DNA of 22,170 bases, taken from the NCBI RefSeq assembly GCF_001039355.2, contig NW_019775758.1, forward strand, positions 740,156 through 762,325, written 5' to 3'. Below, piece by piece: positions 9,492 to 19,316 of the stretch. Origin of the DNA: Lingula anatina. Lineage: Eukaryota; Brachiopoda; Lingulata; Lingulida; Lingulidae. The translations under genes were made by a program, and so were the position numbers. Under the pieces are notes generated by a model. The model ran no database searches and was not told the DNA's origin. It saw nothing but the letters and a program-made list of their open reading frames with translations. Every line of letters starts with the position of its first letter. Within the stretch, counting starts at the first letter, position 1.

Positions 9492-9945
9492 GAGAGTTTT
9501 TTTTAATACTTTTCTATGAAGCGGCGTCATTTCCAGATGTTATTTCTGCCTTTGTATTTAAAACAATGCATGGAAACCCACTACAAGTATGGGGTCTTTA
9601 AATTTGGGATTTCGGTTCTACTGAAATTTTGCCCTTATTCAGTGACTCTTTAGTCTTATCTAAAATTGTGATCTATAATTTCGATGTTCTTGTTTTTTAA
9701 GAACTAATGACGTTAAGATGTTCAAATCAATTTCATGCTTATCAATAAAAAATTGTTTTTTATTGAAACAAACCATCTTTCTTCACTGACTTCAAGGGAA
9801 TGCCGCAGTGCAGTTTAACAGCACTGTTGCCACGGAAACACCAGTTACACCACGCTCGACTTCCGGTATAGGGCCGCTTACATCAAACAGGACTACACCA
9901 CCCGTGATAACTTCTACCGTGCCCACGACAGCAGGCGGTCCATAG
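9159..9945 (+). CDS. Gene D: short type II membrane protein without ITAM
   Basis: Exons 9159-9447 and 9797-9945, 145 aa, phase-1 intron (donor G/GTAAGA, acceptor TTCAAG). I chose the ATG at 9159 because the frame upstream is not preserved in its twin E, so that part is likely untranslated. The tail (1-61) is acidic (GAEERGAGEEEEKDEAVQDE), with a single tyrosine in YRRL at the membrane. The hydrophobic segment (about 62-86) contains SVLLNVVLIV, nearly the SVLLNVVLVV of genes A-C. The ectodomain of about 50 residues is Thr/Pro-rich with two sequons (NST, NRT). It stops at TAG, but the next codons read SWGRRKKRK then TGA, matching the basic tail of A and B. Role unknown; perhaps a non-signalling partner or decoy of the ITAM proteins. 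Confidence 0.75.
9450..9496. repeat. (GA)n microsatellite at the gene D donor
   Basis: Runs directly from the GTAAGA donor into intron 1. Gene E has only a short imperfect version. Confidence 0.9.
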
Positions 9946-9974
9946 AGTTGGGGAAGAAGAAAGAAGAGAAAATG

Positions 9975-9980
9975 ATAATA
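9975..9980 (+). terminator. Poly(A) signal of gene D
   Basis: AATAAA about 30 bp past the TAG stop and immediately past the second in-frame TGA. Gene E has only a degenerate version. Confidence 0.45.
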
Positions 9981-10166
9981 AAAACATGTATATTCAAAGG
10001 ACCGAAGAAAGCGGGGAGGGGGAGTTGGGTGGCATCTTTCACCGCCCGCAAATTTATATAGGCCTAAATATCTTATTTTTCTCCCATCTGTCAGCGTTAA
10101 TGAGTACCACAGACGGTACAAATAACCTGCTTATATGTATTGTAAGCACAAAATTTAACCTTTGCC

Positions 10167-10389
10167 ATAGGGCTTATTGTCAAGGAAACTATCGTTCTAC
10201 GTATATCGATCGCTGAGACTCTCGCTGCATGCTATCCGTTTAGCAGATTAACACGCTTCCTCTTGGCGCTGAGTAGAAAACAGAAAAAAGTTGGTAATTA
10301 TAGGGGTGCGTTGGAAACAAGAAGATGGCTGTTAATCTGTTGAAATGATTGCATTTAACGGAGTTGGATCATTGGGAATGAACCCATAG
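10167..10389. mobile_element. MITE copy downstream of gene D
   Basis: Ends GGGCTTATTGTCAAGGAAAC and, in reverse, GGGTTCATTCCCAATGATCC, flanked by ATA on both sides. Same family as the intronic copies in A-C, with internal TTAGCAGATTAACA shared with the B copy. Confidence 0.55.
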
Positions 10390-10999
10390 TTTTTTTTTTA
10401 ATTTTGAGCAATAACACGAATAAGAAATTAAGCCTAAAAGTTATTTTACAAGGAGGATGTTCATTGTATTTTATTTGTAACGTTTATTGAGGTCTTATGG
10501 CGGACACGTCTGTTTTATAAATAAAAAATCAATTGCATTTTTTATTTGAAATAAATGGTCTCATTTTTTATGTTGTCACGTCTGAGTAGATCGATTGTAA
10601 GTGCAGATACTGTATGTACATACATATCCAAACTGGCCCTCTCCGTGACAAGGTAGGAAGTTTCTATTTGATCTAAGGCTTAGCAACGAAGCTTCTGCGG
10701 CTCTGTGGTAACTCTGCACTCTTGGTGACATGGTCACACTTGTAGTCGGCTTCGAGTTCTAGACGTGTAACTTTTTTTTGCCAAAATGATTTTTAAAAAT
10801 TGCAATTTATTACTATAAGAAGAAACATGTATGTACGGAGGGTAGCCGGGTTAGCTAAAGGGCAGTTACGGTAGCTTGCGTGGTTGCAAAAAATCCAAAA
10901 TCATCATAAACCAGGGTAACGAAAAGCCACGAGTGCGAATCTCTGATGAAGCTTGTCAGTTCACCATAGTCTCTCATGGTCTGGGAAAAATTACCTTTT

Positions 11000-11001
<2 letters not shown>

Positions 11002-11046
<45 letters not shown>
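11002..11046. repeat. Poly(A) tract of 45 bases
   Basis: Part of a roughly 125-bp segment present upstream of B but absent from the matching place upstream of C. May be the tail of a retroposed insert; I cannot define its other end. Confidence 0.85.
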
Positions 11047-11048
<2 letters not shown>

Positions 11049-11606
11049 ATCGCTGGTCTTTATCATTAAGTCTGCGCCGTCAATAATTTTTTCAAGAGTT
11101 ACGTCGCTACTATTGCAACGCGTGTATCCGGTTACGGCAAGGAGGACTAGTTTAGTGTTATTTGAGGCAGAGGGATGTGTTAGTTGCGATATAAAAACTA
11201 TGGTGTGGAAAACGGGTGATAAGTAAGACACCATATTAAATTACATTCGTAGGCTATACTCATTTAAAATGTATGGATCGGATTAGAGGTGACCATTGTG
11301 CAGTATTAAAAACAAGGGGTGATATGAGATGTTTATTTTATACGGTCACTTAATATTAACACCCATCTCTACATTACATATCTTATTAAAACATTACCTA
11401 TTGCTTATAAACTTTAGATTTTATCTAGTCACACAAGAAAAGTGGTGCAAAAATTGAGCGACATCTTGGGCGCCTGGGACATCCAAAAGGGGCAACAGTG
11501 CTTTATGAAACGAACCCTGTATATGGTTTAAATAAAACTTAGGTGTTCGTCAAAGTAAATGGCACAATATCAACTGTGAACTAGAGCACATCTTGAAAAG
11601 AACAAC

Positions 11607-11717
11607 CCGGAAGTGATTTGAGGAGATACGCAAATAGGGAAGGCACCCAGTTAACAAACGATAAAACGAGCCTCGCCCTAGTTTATTTAGTATTTTGACG
11701 GAGCTGAGTGCAGTTCT
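11607..11717 (+). promoter_or_regulatory. Putative core promoter of gene B
   Basis: CCGGAAGT 11607-11614, TTTATTTA 11682-11689, CAGTTCT 11711-11717. Spacings equal those of A and C to within a base. Confidence 0.45.
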
Positions 11718-11757
11718 GAAACTAGTTAGGGAAATTGCCGGAAACTCTAATAAAATT

Positions 11758-13109
11758 ATGGCAACCACCAAGCGACAAACCGTGGAAATGGCCAATATTC
11801 ATGTGTATGAACCAGGTTACGAGGTCCCTTCAAATACGACCACGAGGCCACAGTCTGACGCGTACGATGATGTGCACGATGCTGGGACTAACAACTATGA
11901 GGCACTGCAGAAGCCAACGAATGAAGACGTGTATGCAAAGCTTGATGATTCGAAGAAACCGGGAAAGAGAATTGAATACCGCCGGCTGGCTCTCTACGGT
12001 TTTCTGTCTCTTTCTGTTTTACTCAATGTTGTCTTGGTTGTGGCATTTATTGTGGCTACTTCTGAATACTGCGCATGTCACTGTAGAAATCAAGGTGAGT
12101 CTGCTCCAATAAATCCCCCACTAACATTCTTGGGGCTCATTCTCATAGCAACTTTCGTTTGATGAATGAAACGTAGGTTGATCCACCTCCGCGGGGACTC
12201 ACGCTGAATGCAAACAGATTAGCAGATTAACATGCCTCCTTCTGCTGTTGAGTAGAATACAGGAAAGCTGTTGATTACGAGAGTACGTTAAAAAGAAGAG
12301 GAGAAGTGTTTTAAAATATGTTACTCTGATATCATTCAACGAGATTCCCTACGAAGTTGGATCAATCTATGTAGAATGATAGTTTCATTGGGAATAAGCC
12401 GTTATAGTTTTGTATATTGCTAGACCTCTAGTAAATTTATAGGCCTTTCACTGAGCAGTTATCATCCTGTAAAGTTCATAATGTGCTTGTGTTTTACTGT
12501 TATTTACTATTTGTATTCTAGTAAGCAACTTACCTGATCAATAGTTTTTGCTCGCACTGAAATCACAGGAACTTCATAAATCACGCACACACAAAAAACA
12601 TAGTTTTGCTAAACTGTTGATTTGTTTTAGGAGAAAATGATACCTTCAATGGGATGCGCAGTGAAATGACCCAATACAGCGGGATTTCAACTGAAACGTC
12701 TGTTCCAACAGCTAATTTCATGACGAAATCAGAAACAACTGCATCAGAAGTGACTACATTAAAAATGACTACGACATCAGAGCTGGCTGTCACGTCAGAA
12801 ACTAATACGACGCCAGAACTGGCACTTTCGTCGGAAATGACTACCACGTCAGAACAAATTACGTCGCCAGAATGGGCAACTTCAACAGAATTGACTCCAT
12901 CTTCAGAACCGACTACAACGTCAGAACCAACTATTATGCCAGAGTCAAGTACTTCATTCATGTACGAGCAGACCCCGACGTCAGTACCGACTATGACGTC
13001 AGAACTGACTACTACATCAGAATCAGTGTTAACAGCCGGCATGACTGCAACGTCCGTCACAACAACACAAGGCCCCTCTCCTTGGGGACGAAGAAAGAAA
13101 AGAAAATGA
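11758..13109 (+). CDS. Gene B: ITAM/mucin-like type II membrane protein
   Basis: Exons 11758-12094 and 12631-13109, 271 aa, with splice sites and phase identical to A. Exon 1 has the same length as in A, and the ITAM is conserved as YEALQKPTNEDVYAKL, as are the YEPGYEV and YDDV motifs. The hydrophobic segment SLSVLLNVVLVVAFIVA and the stub CACHCRNQG match A. The ectodomain is much shorter: the unique start (MTQYSGISTETSVPT), the ITSPEWA block and SSTSFMYEQTPTSVPTMTSE are kept, but most 6-residue repeats are missing. It ends with PWGRRKKRK. The NGT sequon of A is NGM here. Probably the same signalling role with a shorter stalk; function inferred. Confidence 0.85.
12130..12404. mobile_element. 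MITE in intron 1 of gene B
   Basis: Same family and position as in gene A, about 275 bp, ends GGGCTCATTCTCATAGCAAC and CATTGGGAATAAGCC. Longer interior than in A; flanking duplication eroded. Confidence 0.55.
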
Positions 13110-13115
13110 AAACAA

Positions 13116-13121
13116 AATAAA
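13116..13121 (+). terminator. Poly(A) signal of gene B
   Basis: AATAAA six bases past the TGA stop; the equivalent site after C is altered to AATGAA. Confidence 0.5.
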
Positions 13122-14747
13122 CAGTTTGCTACCTGCTTAGCTGGCAAAGACAAAACATTTTCGAATAGATGTTAGAGTACAATTGCCAACATTCTATGTC
13201 AGGAGTTTATAATTTAGTTGACATTTCTTTGTAGTATTCGAGGTAAAATACAATTAAATAATGGGCATTCAAGTTGTTGTATCGTCATGGTTAACCATGG
13301 TTGTTGAGGAAGAAATAATCTGTTATATCCGACATCTAACTTGAAGCAACATTTACCCCTAGCAGAATTTAATGCTTCTTGCAAACTGTTGCCGCAAATT
13401 TGCTGCATATTTTCAAGAAGGAGTTTTTACCATGTATAAAAAACCTGTTTTAAATTTGAAAGGGCATGAAGACTTCACGAAAACTTGCCACAAACTTTAG
13501 ATGCTCTTGCAAATTTGCAGCAACATTTTTTCTTGCAACAACCTGCAAACTATTTCTTGAAAACTGTTTAGTTTGCAGCAGTTTTGCAGCCAGAGAATAC
13601 TAGTACTCTGTGTATGTGTGCGTGTGGAAGGGAAGGGGGTGAAGGGCAGGGTTTTTGTGGGGGAGGGGAGTAGGAGCTGGAAGGCATACAGGGTCCATAA
13701 CCCCGCCTGGTGAAGTCGAATAGTGCATGTTAAAAACTCTCCGACTATGCACAACACAATAAAATATTTTTGTCAGAATCTACCTTGTCAAGCTTTTATA
13801 AATATCTTTAAATGCTTTGTCTTATGTGCAGTATATCAAAGCCCATGTTAAACCTTGCGTGACAAAATACGAGGCACCAAGGATAATCCAGGGGCTTGGA
13901 GATAGATCGATCCACTGTTAGTACGATAGGGTCTGGGAATGGTCACAACGAAACTTCTGCGGCTCCGTGGTAACTCTGCACTGTTGGTGACAGGGTTCCA
14001 GTCTAGACTATGACATGTAACATATTTGCCATAATAATTTTTAAAAATCACTATTTATAACTATAAGAGGAAGCATGTATGTAATGAGGGTAGCCTGGTT
14101 AGTTAAGAGCCAGTCGGTAGCTTACCTGGTTGCAAAAAATCCAAAACCATCATCAACCAAGGTAACGGAAAGCCAAAAGCCACAAGTTCGAATCTCGGTC
14201 TACGTCGTCAATAACTTTTCGAGAGTTATGTCGCCACCATTGCGATATGTGTCTATCCGGTTACAGCAAGGTGGGCTAGTTTAGTGTTATTTGAGGCAGA
14301 GGGTTGTGTTAGTTGCGATATAAAATCTGTGTTGTGGAAAACGAGTGTTAAATGAGAGACCAGATTAAATTACATTTCTTTACAAATTTAAAATGTATGG
14401 ATGGGATTAAAGGTGACCATTGTGCAGTATTAAAAACAAGGATGGCATGAGATGTTTATGTTATACGGCTACTTAATATTACTACCCATCTTAACATTAT
14501 AATGTAATTTACATATCTACATGTAATTAAAACATTACCTATTGATTATAAACTTTAGATTTTATCTAGTCATACGAGACTAGTGGTGCGAAAATTGAGC
14601 GACATCTTGGGGGCCTGCGACATCCAAAAGGGGCAACAGTGCTTTATGAAACGAACCGTGTATATGGTTTAAATAAAACTCAGGTGTTCGTCGAAGTAAA
14701 AGGCACAATATCAACTGTGACCCAGAACACATCTTGAAAAGAACAAC
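13122..14747. other. B-C intergenic region
   Basis: 3' flank shared with A and F (TTTGC-rich segment at about 13370-13600), the junction of the tandem units near 13890, and the second copy of the upstream region. The matched pair of sequences near 14090-14200 and 10850-10950 has a tRNA-B-box-like GTTCGAATC (C copy), but the A-box spacing is too long for a tRNA. No supported gene. Confidence 0.55.
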
Positions 14748-14858
14748 CCGGAAGTGTTTGAGGAGAAAACCTAAATAGGGAAGGCACCCAGTTAACAAAC
14801 GAAAAAACGAGCCCCACTCTAGTTTATTTAGTAATTTGACTGAGCTGAGTTCAGTTCT
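14748..14858 (+). promoter_or_regulatory. Putative core promoter of gene C
   Basis: CCGGAAGT 14748-14755, TTTATTTA 14823-14830, TCAGTTCT 14851-14858; same geometry as A and B. Confidence 0.45.
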
Positions 14859-14899
14859 GACACTAGTTAGGGAAATTGTCGTGAAACTCTAGAAAAATT

Positions 14900-16105
14900 A
14901 TGGCAACCACCAAGCGACAAACCGTGGAAATGACCGATATTCATGTGTATGAGCCAGGTTATAAGGTCACTTCAAATACGAACACGAGGCCACAGTCTGA
15001 CGCGTACGATGATGTGCACGATGCTGGGACTAACAACTATGAGGCACTGCAGAAGCCAACAAATGAAGGGGTGTATGCAGAACTCGGGACTTCGAAGAAA
15101 GCGGAAAAGAGAATTAAATACCGCCGACTGGCTCTCTACGGTTTTCTGTCTCTTTCTGTTTTACTTAATGTTGTCTTGGTTGTCGCATTTATTGTGGCTA
15201 CTTCTGAATACAACGCACGAAACTGTACATGTAGGAATCAAGGTGAGTCTTCTCAAATGAATCCCTTTCTAACAGTCTTAAGGCTCATTCTCATAGAAAC
15301 TTTCGTTTTATGAATGAAACGATCCAACTCCGCGGGGACTCTCGCTGAATGCAAATGCTGAATGCCTCCTCCTGCTGTTGAGTAGAATACAGGGTAGCTG
15401 TTGATTGCGCGAGCGGTAAAAAAGAGAAATGTTAATATTTTAATCTGATATCATTCACCGAGAATCCCTGCAGAGTTGGATCAATCTACGTAGAACGATA
15501 GTTTTAGTGGGAATGGATCCTAATGAAATTGAACAGTGTATTGCATGTACCATACCTCTAGTAGATTTATAGAATGCACCATGCTGTGTACTTTACTGTA
15601 TGCTTGTGTTATTTTTTCAGAGCTGACTACCACGTCAGAACCAAGTAGTACTATTTCAGAAATAACCACAGAGTTAGAACCGACTACGACGTCAGAAATG
15701 ACTACCACGCCAGAAGAAATAACGTTGCCAGAATTGGCATCTCCTTCAGAACCGACTACGTCTTTAGAACCGACTATGACGTCAGAGCCAAATGAGACAT
15801 CAGAACCACCTATCACGTCAGAACCAACTGCTTCAGAATTGGCATCTTCTGCAGAACCAACTACCACGTCAGAAACAACTACTATGTCAGACCTGACAAC
15901 TACGTCAGAAATGACTACCACGTCAGAAGAAATAACGTCGCCTGAATTTGCAACTTCAACAGAACTAATTTCGTCTTCAGAACCAACTATGACGTCAGAG
16001 TCAACTGAGACATCAGAACCAACTATTACATCAGATTTAACTACTTCATACGATGATACCCTGTTGTCAAAACCGCCCAGCGCGACATCAGACCCCTCAC
16101 CTTAG
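14900..16105 (+). CDS. Gene C: ITAM/mucin-like type II membrane protein, variant ectodomain
   Basis: Exons 14900-15242 and 15621-16105, 275 aa. The cytosolic ITAM is kept as YEALQKPTNEGVYAEL; YKV replaces YEV in the upstream motif, and two residues are added in the stub (NARNCTCRNQ). Exon 2 begins at a different acceptor: the usual intron end and the first 50 ectodomain codons are deleted, and TTTTTTCAG/AG now splices directly inside a repeat codon, still in phase 1 and in frame. The ectodomain is more degenerate than in A, with two EEIT-PE blocks and an NET sequon. TGG of the PWG tail is TAG, so the basic tail is not translated. Same family as A and B; activity with this ectodomain is uncertain. 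Confidence 0.8.
15278..15523. mobile_element. MITE in intron 1 of gene C
   Basis: Left end TTAAGGCTCATTCTCATAGA, right end AGTGGGAATGGATCCTAA. Same position as in A and B, more diverged. Confidence 0.5.
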
Positions 16106-17692
16106 GGATGGAGAAAGAAAAAAAAATGAAAACAAAATGAACAGTTTGCTACCTGTTTAGTTATCGAAGACAAACAAATTCGAATAGATGTTAGATTACA
16201 ATTGCGAACATTCTACGTAAGGAGTTTGTTCCGGTGCAGCTTGACAGACAGCCTCCCATGTTAGAAAGTCCGCTTCCCATTCATTTGTACAGGTAAACCT
16301 CGCCCACGTAGGTCAGGCTCACCCTTACCAGTATAATAAGTAAATAAAGTAAAATCTGAAAACACTGGAGTTGTAATATTTATAAAACTGCAAAGATTTT
16401 TCATAATACCAGGATATATTTTATTATTGTGTGTTTAAATTTTGCTTTTAGAACAAATATTCATCTTGTATTACCATATCATCTAGGTTGTAATGTTCAC
16501 AACTAATGTTCAGAACTTAGAATTTTGCTGCATAATATTTTTGTATTCTTAACAATTTTTTCATGTGAAGCAACACATAATAAACAATTTGAAAGAATTT
16601 TGTAAAGTTATGCTTATAAATAGTCACCAAAAAGTGACGTGGACGATATAAAAATAATCTTGATAATTAAAAAGGGTCTATTGTTGTTTAGCCCCCATAA
16701 ATATGATATAACCAAATCTGTTTATATTTAATCTAGCATATGAAAAGTCTTGCATCAAAAACAAATTCATCCCGGTTATTAAAAATGTAAAAAAAAAAGA
16801 TCATGTTAACTTCCAAGTGGCCAAAGTTAATTGCCAGTGCCCATCCAAGGCACTTGTATCTAAAATGCATTGCTTTAAAATTTTCTGTCCATTCGAAGTA
16901 AAAATAACCCAAAGACCAAGCATTCTACAAGTTCAATTAAGTATGTTCACAAATGGTTTTATATAAGAGAAAACAGTGACCTTGACCAAGACCCAGTGAC
17001 CTGCTATTCATTAGGACACGACTCATGCCCACTTGCCCTACCAAATACTAGAATCCTAGAACACGATATTTTAATAAAGTAGTTAAATGTATATACAGCA
17101 GAAATAATTAAAAATGATTTCCCCCAAAAATACCAACTTTGGGGTTGTTATCAATACAACAAGAACTTTTGAAATTTGATCTGGAATGATCAATTTCAGG
17201 CTAATATGTTGATACAATTTTTTAGCTGAAATCCCTGTGAAGATGGAGATATATGCAATTTAATATGGCAGTGTCAAAAGCATACTTTTGGGGGAGGGGT
17301 GTTATAATTGGGAGTGGCTTGTCCATGATGTGTGTAACCTAAATTCTGCATATATCTGTGGCAAGTCAAATAGTTTTTAATTTCTGTTATGTTATTATTT
17401 TTTAGTTCTCACCATATTTGTTCCCTTTGCATTACATGTACTATCGTTTTACAAAGCTGAAATTGAGGCTCAAAGAGACAATATAAGCCATGACCTATAA
17501 CCTCTTAAGAAAAGATATTTTGGGATTCTTTCCTAACTCATGAATAACTTCTTAATGTGCATTCATATAACAATTTGAGCAAAAGCTTTACTAATTTAAA
17601 TGGGTATTTTAATATTGTTGTTATATATTAGCTAATAATTGTTAAGAAAAGCTTCTATTTCAACTTTGTATTGGAATGTTCTGCTCAGGCAT
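16106..17692. other. Intergenic region with no recognised content
   Basis: After about 120 bp of family 3' flank, this is AT-rich single-copy DNA between the tandem pair and the right inverted arm. I see no ORF, RNA gene or repeat that I can name. Confidence 0.6.
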
Positions 17693-17857
17693 GATAAAAA
17701 ATGAGACCATTGATACCTTTACTTCAAATAAATACAATTAATTTTTTTTATTTATAAAACAGACGTGTCCGCCATATATCCCCATGTGCAAACAAACATC
17801 ATTCTTCTTAAAATTCTTAATTCCTTTTCGTATTATAACTGAAACATAAAGATATAA

Positions 17858-17985
17858 TCTATGGATTCATTTCCAATAATCCGACTCCGTTGAATGCAAT
17901 CAGTTCAACAGACTGACACTCCTCTTGTTTCCAATGTTCACCAGCTTTTTCTGCATTCTACCCAGAGCCAAGAGAATGCGTGAGG
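17858..17985. mobile_element. Truncated MITE downstream of gene E
   Basis: Matches the MITE downstream of D (ATGGATTCATTTCCAATAAT end, then CCGACTCCGTTGAATGCAAT). The second terminus is interrupted by the G-rich repeat. Confidence 0.45.
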
Positions 17986-18052
17986 GTGGGGGTGGGGGTG
18001 GGGGTGGGGTCATCTGTTGAATGTGGGGTAGGTGGGGTGGGGTGGAGGAGGG
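17983..18052 (+). repeat. G-rich repeat, GGGGGT units
   Basis: GGG-T-GGGGG-T-GGGGG-T-GGGGG-T-GGGG at 17985-18009, then a second G-rich cluster to 18052. Fits a G-quadruplex with one-base loops. Not present in the left arm. Confidence 0.85.
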
Positions 18053-18468
18053 GATCAGCTGTTGTAGGCCTACAGTACATACAAGCAAATTATTTGTAAC
18101 GTTTATGGTACTTATCAAGACGCTGACGGATTGGAAAAATTTGACATTTATGAAATACTGGAAACAAAAAGCTGACTTTTTAAAGCTGACACTTTAAAAA
18201 AAATCCCTCTGAAATAATTTCCAAAAATAAACGGGGAATTGGAGGGTGAATGCCGCCTACACCACCTCCCATATCCGTGATAACATACCCTCTACCAGGG
18301 CGACAGATTGATTTTTCTCAAGACATGCACAGATATGGGTTTAGATATATAGACAATCATTTGATTCTCTGGCTTTTTGAAAAATTGCCTATAATATCTG
18401 CCACCCTGGTAGATGGTAGTGATAACACACATTTTTTATAATTTTTTCTTCTTTCTTCTTCCCCAACT

Positions 18469-19316
18469 CTATGGACCGGCTGCTGTCGTGGACACGGTAG
18501 AAGTTATCACGGGTGGTGTAGTCCTGTTTGATGTAAGCGGCCCTATGCCAGAAGTCGTGCTTGGTGTAACTGGTGTTTCCGTGGCAACAGTAGTGTTAAA
18601 CTGTACTGCGGCATTCCCTTGAAGATAATGAAGAAAGATGGTTTGTTTCAATTTAAAACAACTTTTGTAATTCATAAACATGATTTGGTTTAAACAAACG
18701 TCACTACTAGTTTAAAAGAACTATTCAAGGTCGCCTCTGGCACCATGGTATAAGGTCCGATTTATATAATAGATCGAGAAGAAGTGAGCATGCAACAACA
18801 GTCGTGTAATTCCAAACAGCTTTATTCCCACTGCCCAAGTTTTTAAGTCCTAAGTCATAGGTTCTAATCTATCCACCATTAGTCCAATTAATATTCAGCT
18901 CTACCTTACATGTCTTACTGAAACATTTAACTAGTCTCACGAGACAGGTATCACAAGGGGGCGTGGGACACGCCACAGCGTGTATAGATAAAAGTATGAA
19001 AAAAAAACCCTTCTCTCTCACTCTTACCCTGAATCCCACCTTGGGCACACTCCCTAGATGCCAACACAACCAAGATGACAATCAAGACCACGTTAAGCAG
19101 TACAGACACGGCCAGGATTATATTGACAACCAAGCGGCGGTAGTCGGAGCCTTTCCCTTCTCTGCGGTTGCTGTCCAGTATTGGCGACACTTTTTCGCCA
19201 TCCTCTGTCGCTAACGGCTTGGCACTCTCATCTTGAACAGCCTCATCCTTCTCTTCTTCCTCCCCTGCACCCCTCTCTTCAGCCCCAATATTACCCAACT
19301 CCCCGCCCTCAGACAT
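18469..19316 (-). CDS. Gene E: short type II membrane protein without ITAM (twin of D)
   Basis: Exons 19316-19028 and 18617-18469, 145 aa; exon lengths, phase and splice junctions equal those of D. By my residue count 133 of 145 residues are identical to D; the membrane core SVLLNVVLIVILVVLASREC is unchanged. The tail is acidic with one tyrosine (DYRRL). The ectodomain has sequons NTT and NRT. The stop is again TAG, followed by the codons SWGRRKKKKL and TAA. Intron ends match D but the middle is different (see findings). Coding conservation despite a replaced intron suggests the protein is under selection. Role unknown. Confidence 0.75.
18727..18990 (+). repeat. Copy of ITAM-gene upstream sequence inside the gene E intron
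   Basis: Plus-strand match to 4591-4740 (AAGGTCCGATT, GATCGAGAAG, TTTATTCCCACTGCCC), followed by CTAGTCTCACGAGAC and GCGTGGGACACGCC, which resemble the region upstream of B and C (about 11427-11485, 14566-14625). It is antisense to gene E. Confidence 0.55.

Larger units (their letters stand above)
7200..10577 (+). repeat. Left arm of a large inverted duplication
   Basis: Matches 17693-21350 in reverse orientation, including the A/F 3' flank, the intergenic region, genes D/E and the flank ending at GGTCTCATTTTTTAT. Small indels and intron replacement show it is old. The outer end lies in gene A/F ectodomain exons and beyond the window. Confidence 0.8.
9981..11606. other. D-B intergenic region
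   Basis: No supported gene. Contains the end of the left inverted arm (to about 10577), a MITE copy, the start of the B/C tandem unit (from about 10684) and a poly(A) tract. Open frames here are low-complexity. Confidence 0.6.
10684..13890 (+). repeat. Tandem duplication unit 1 (contains gene B)
   Basis: Starts at AAGCTTCTGCGGCTCTGTGG and repeats from about 13951 (AACTTCTGCGGCTCCGTGG) with upstream region, promoter and gene in the same order. Confidence 0.7.
13951..16229 (+). repeat. Tandem duplication unit 2 (contains gene C)
   Basis: Parallels unit 1 through the promoter, both exons and about 120 bp of 3' flank, ending near CGTAAGGAGTTT at about 16228. DNA beyond is not repeated in the window. 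Confidence 0.7.

Noticed and set aside
10876-11226. ORF with a lysine run, and poly-Phe on the other strand
   Set aside because: Created by the 45-base poly(A) tract; the matching upstream region of C has no equivalent frame.
14090-14200. Possible tRNA gene (GTTCGAATC B-box-like word)
   Set aside because: A-box-like and B-box-like words are about 90 bases apart and no cloverleaf forms by eye; at most a decayed tRNA-derived SINE.
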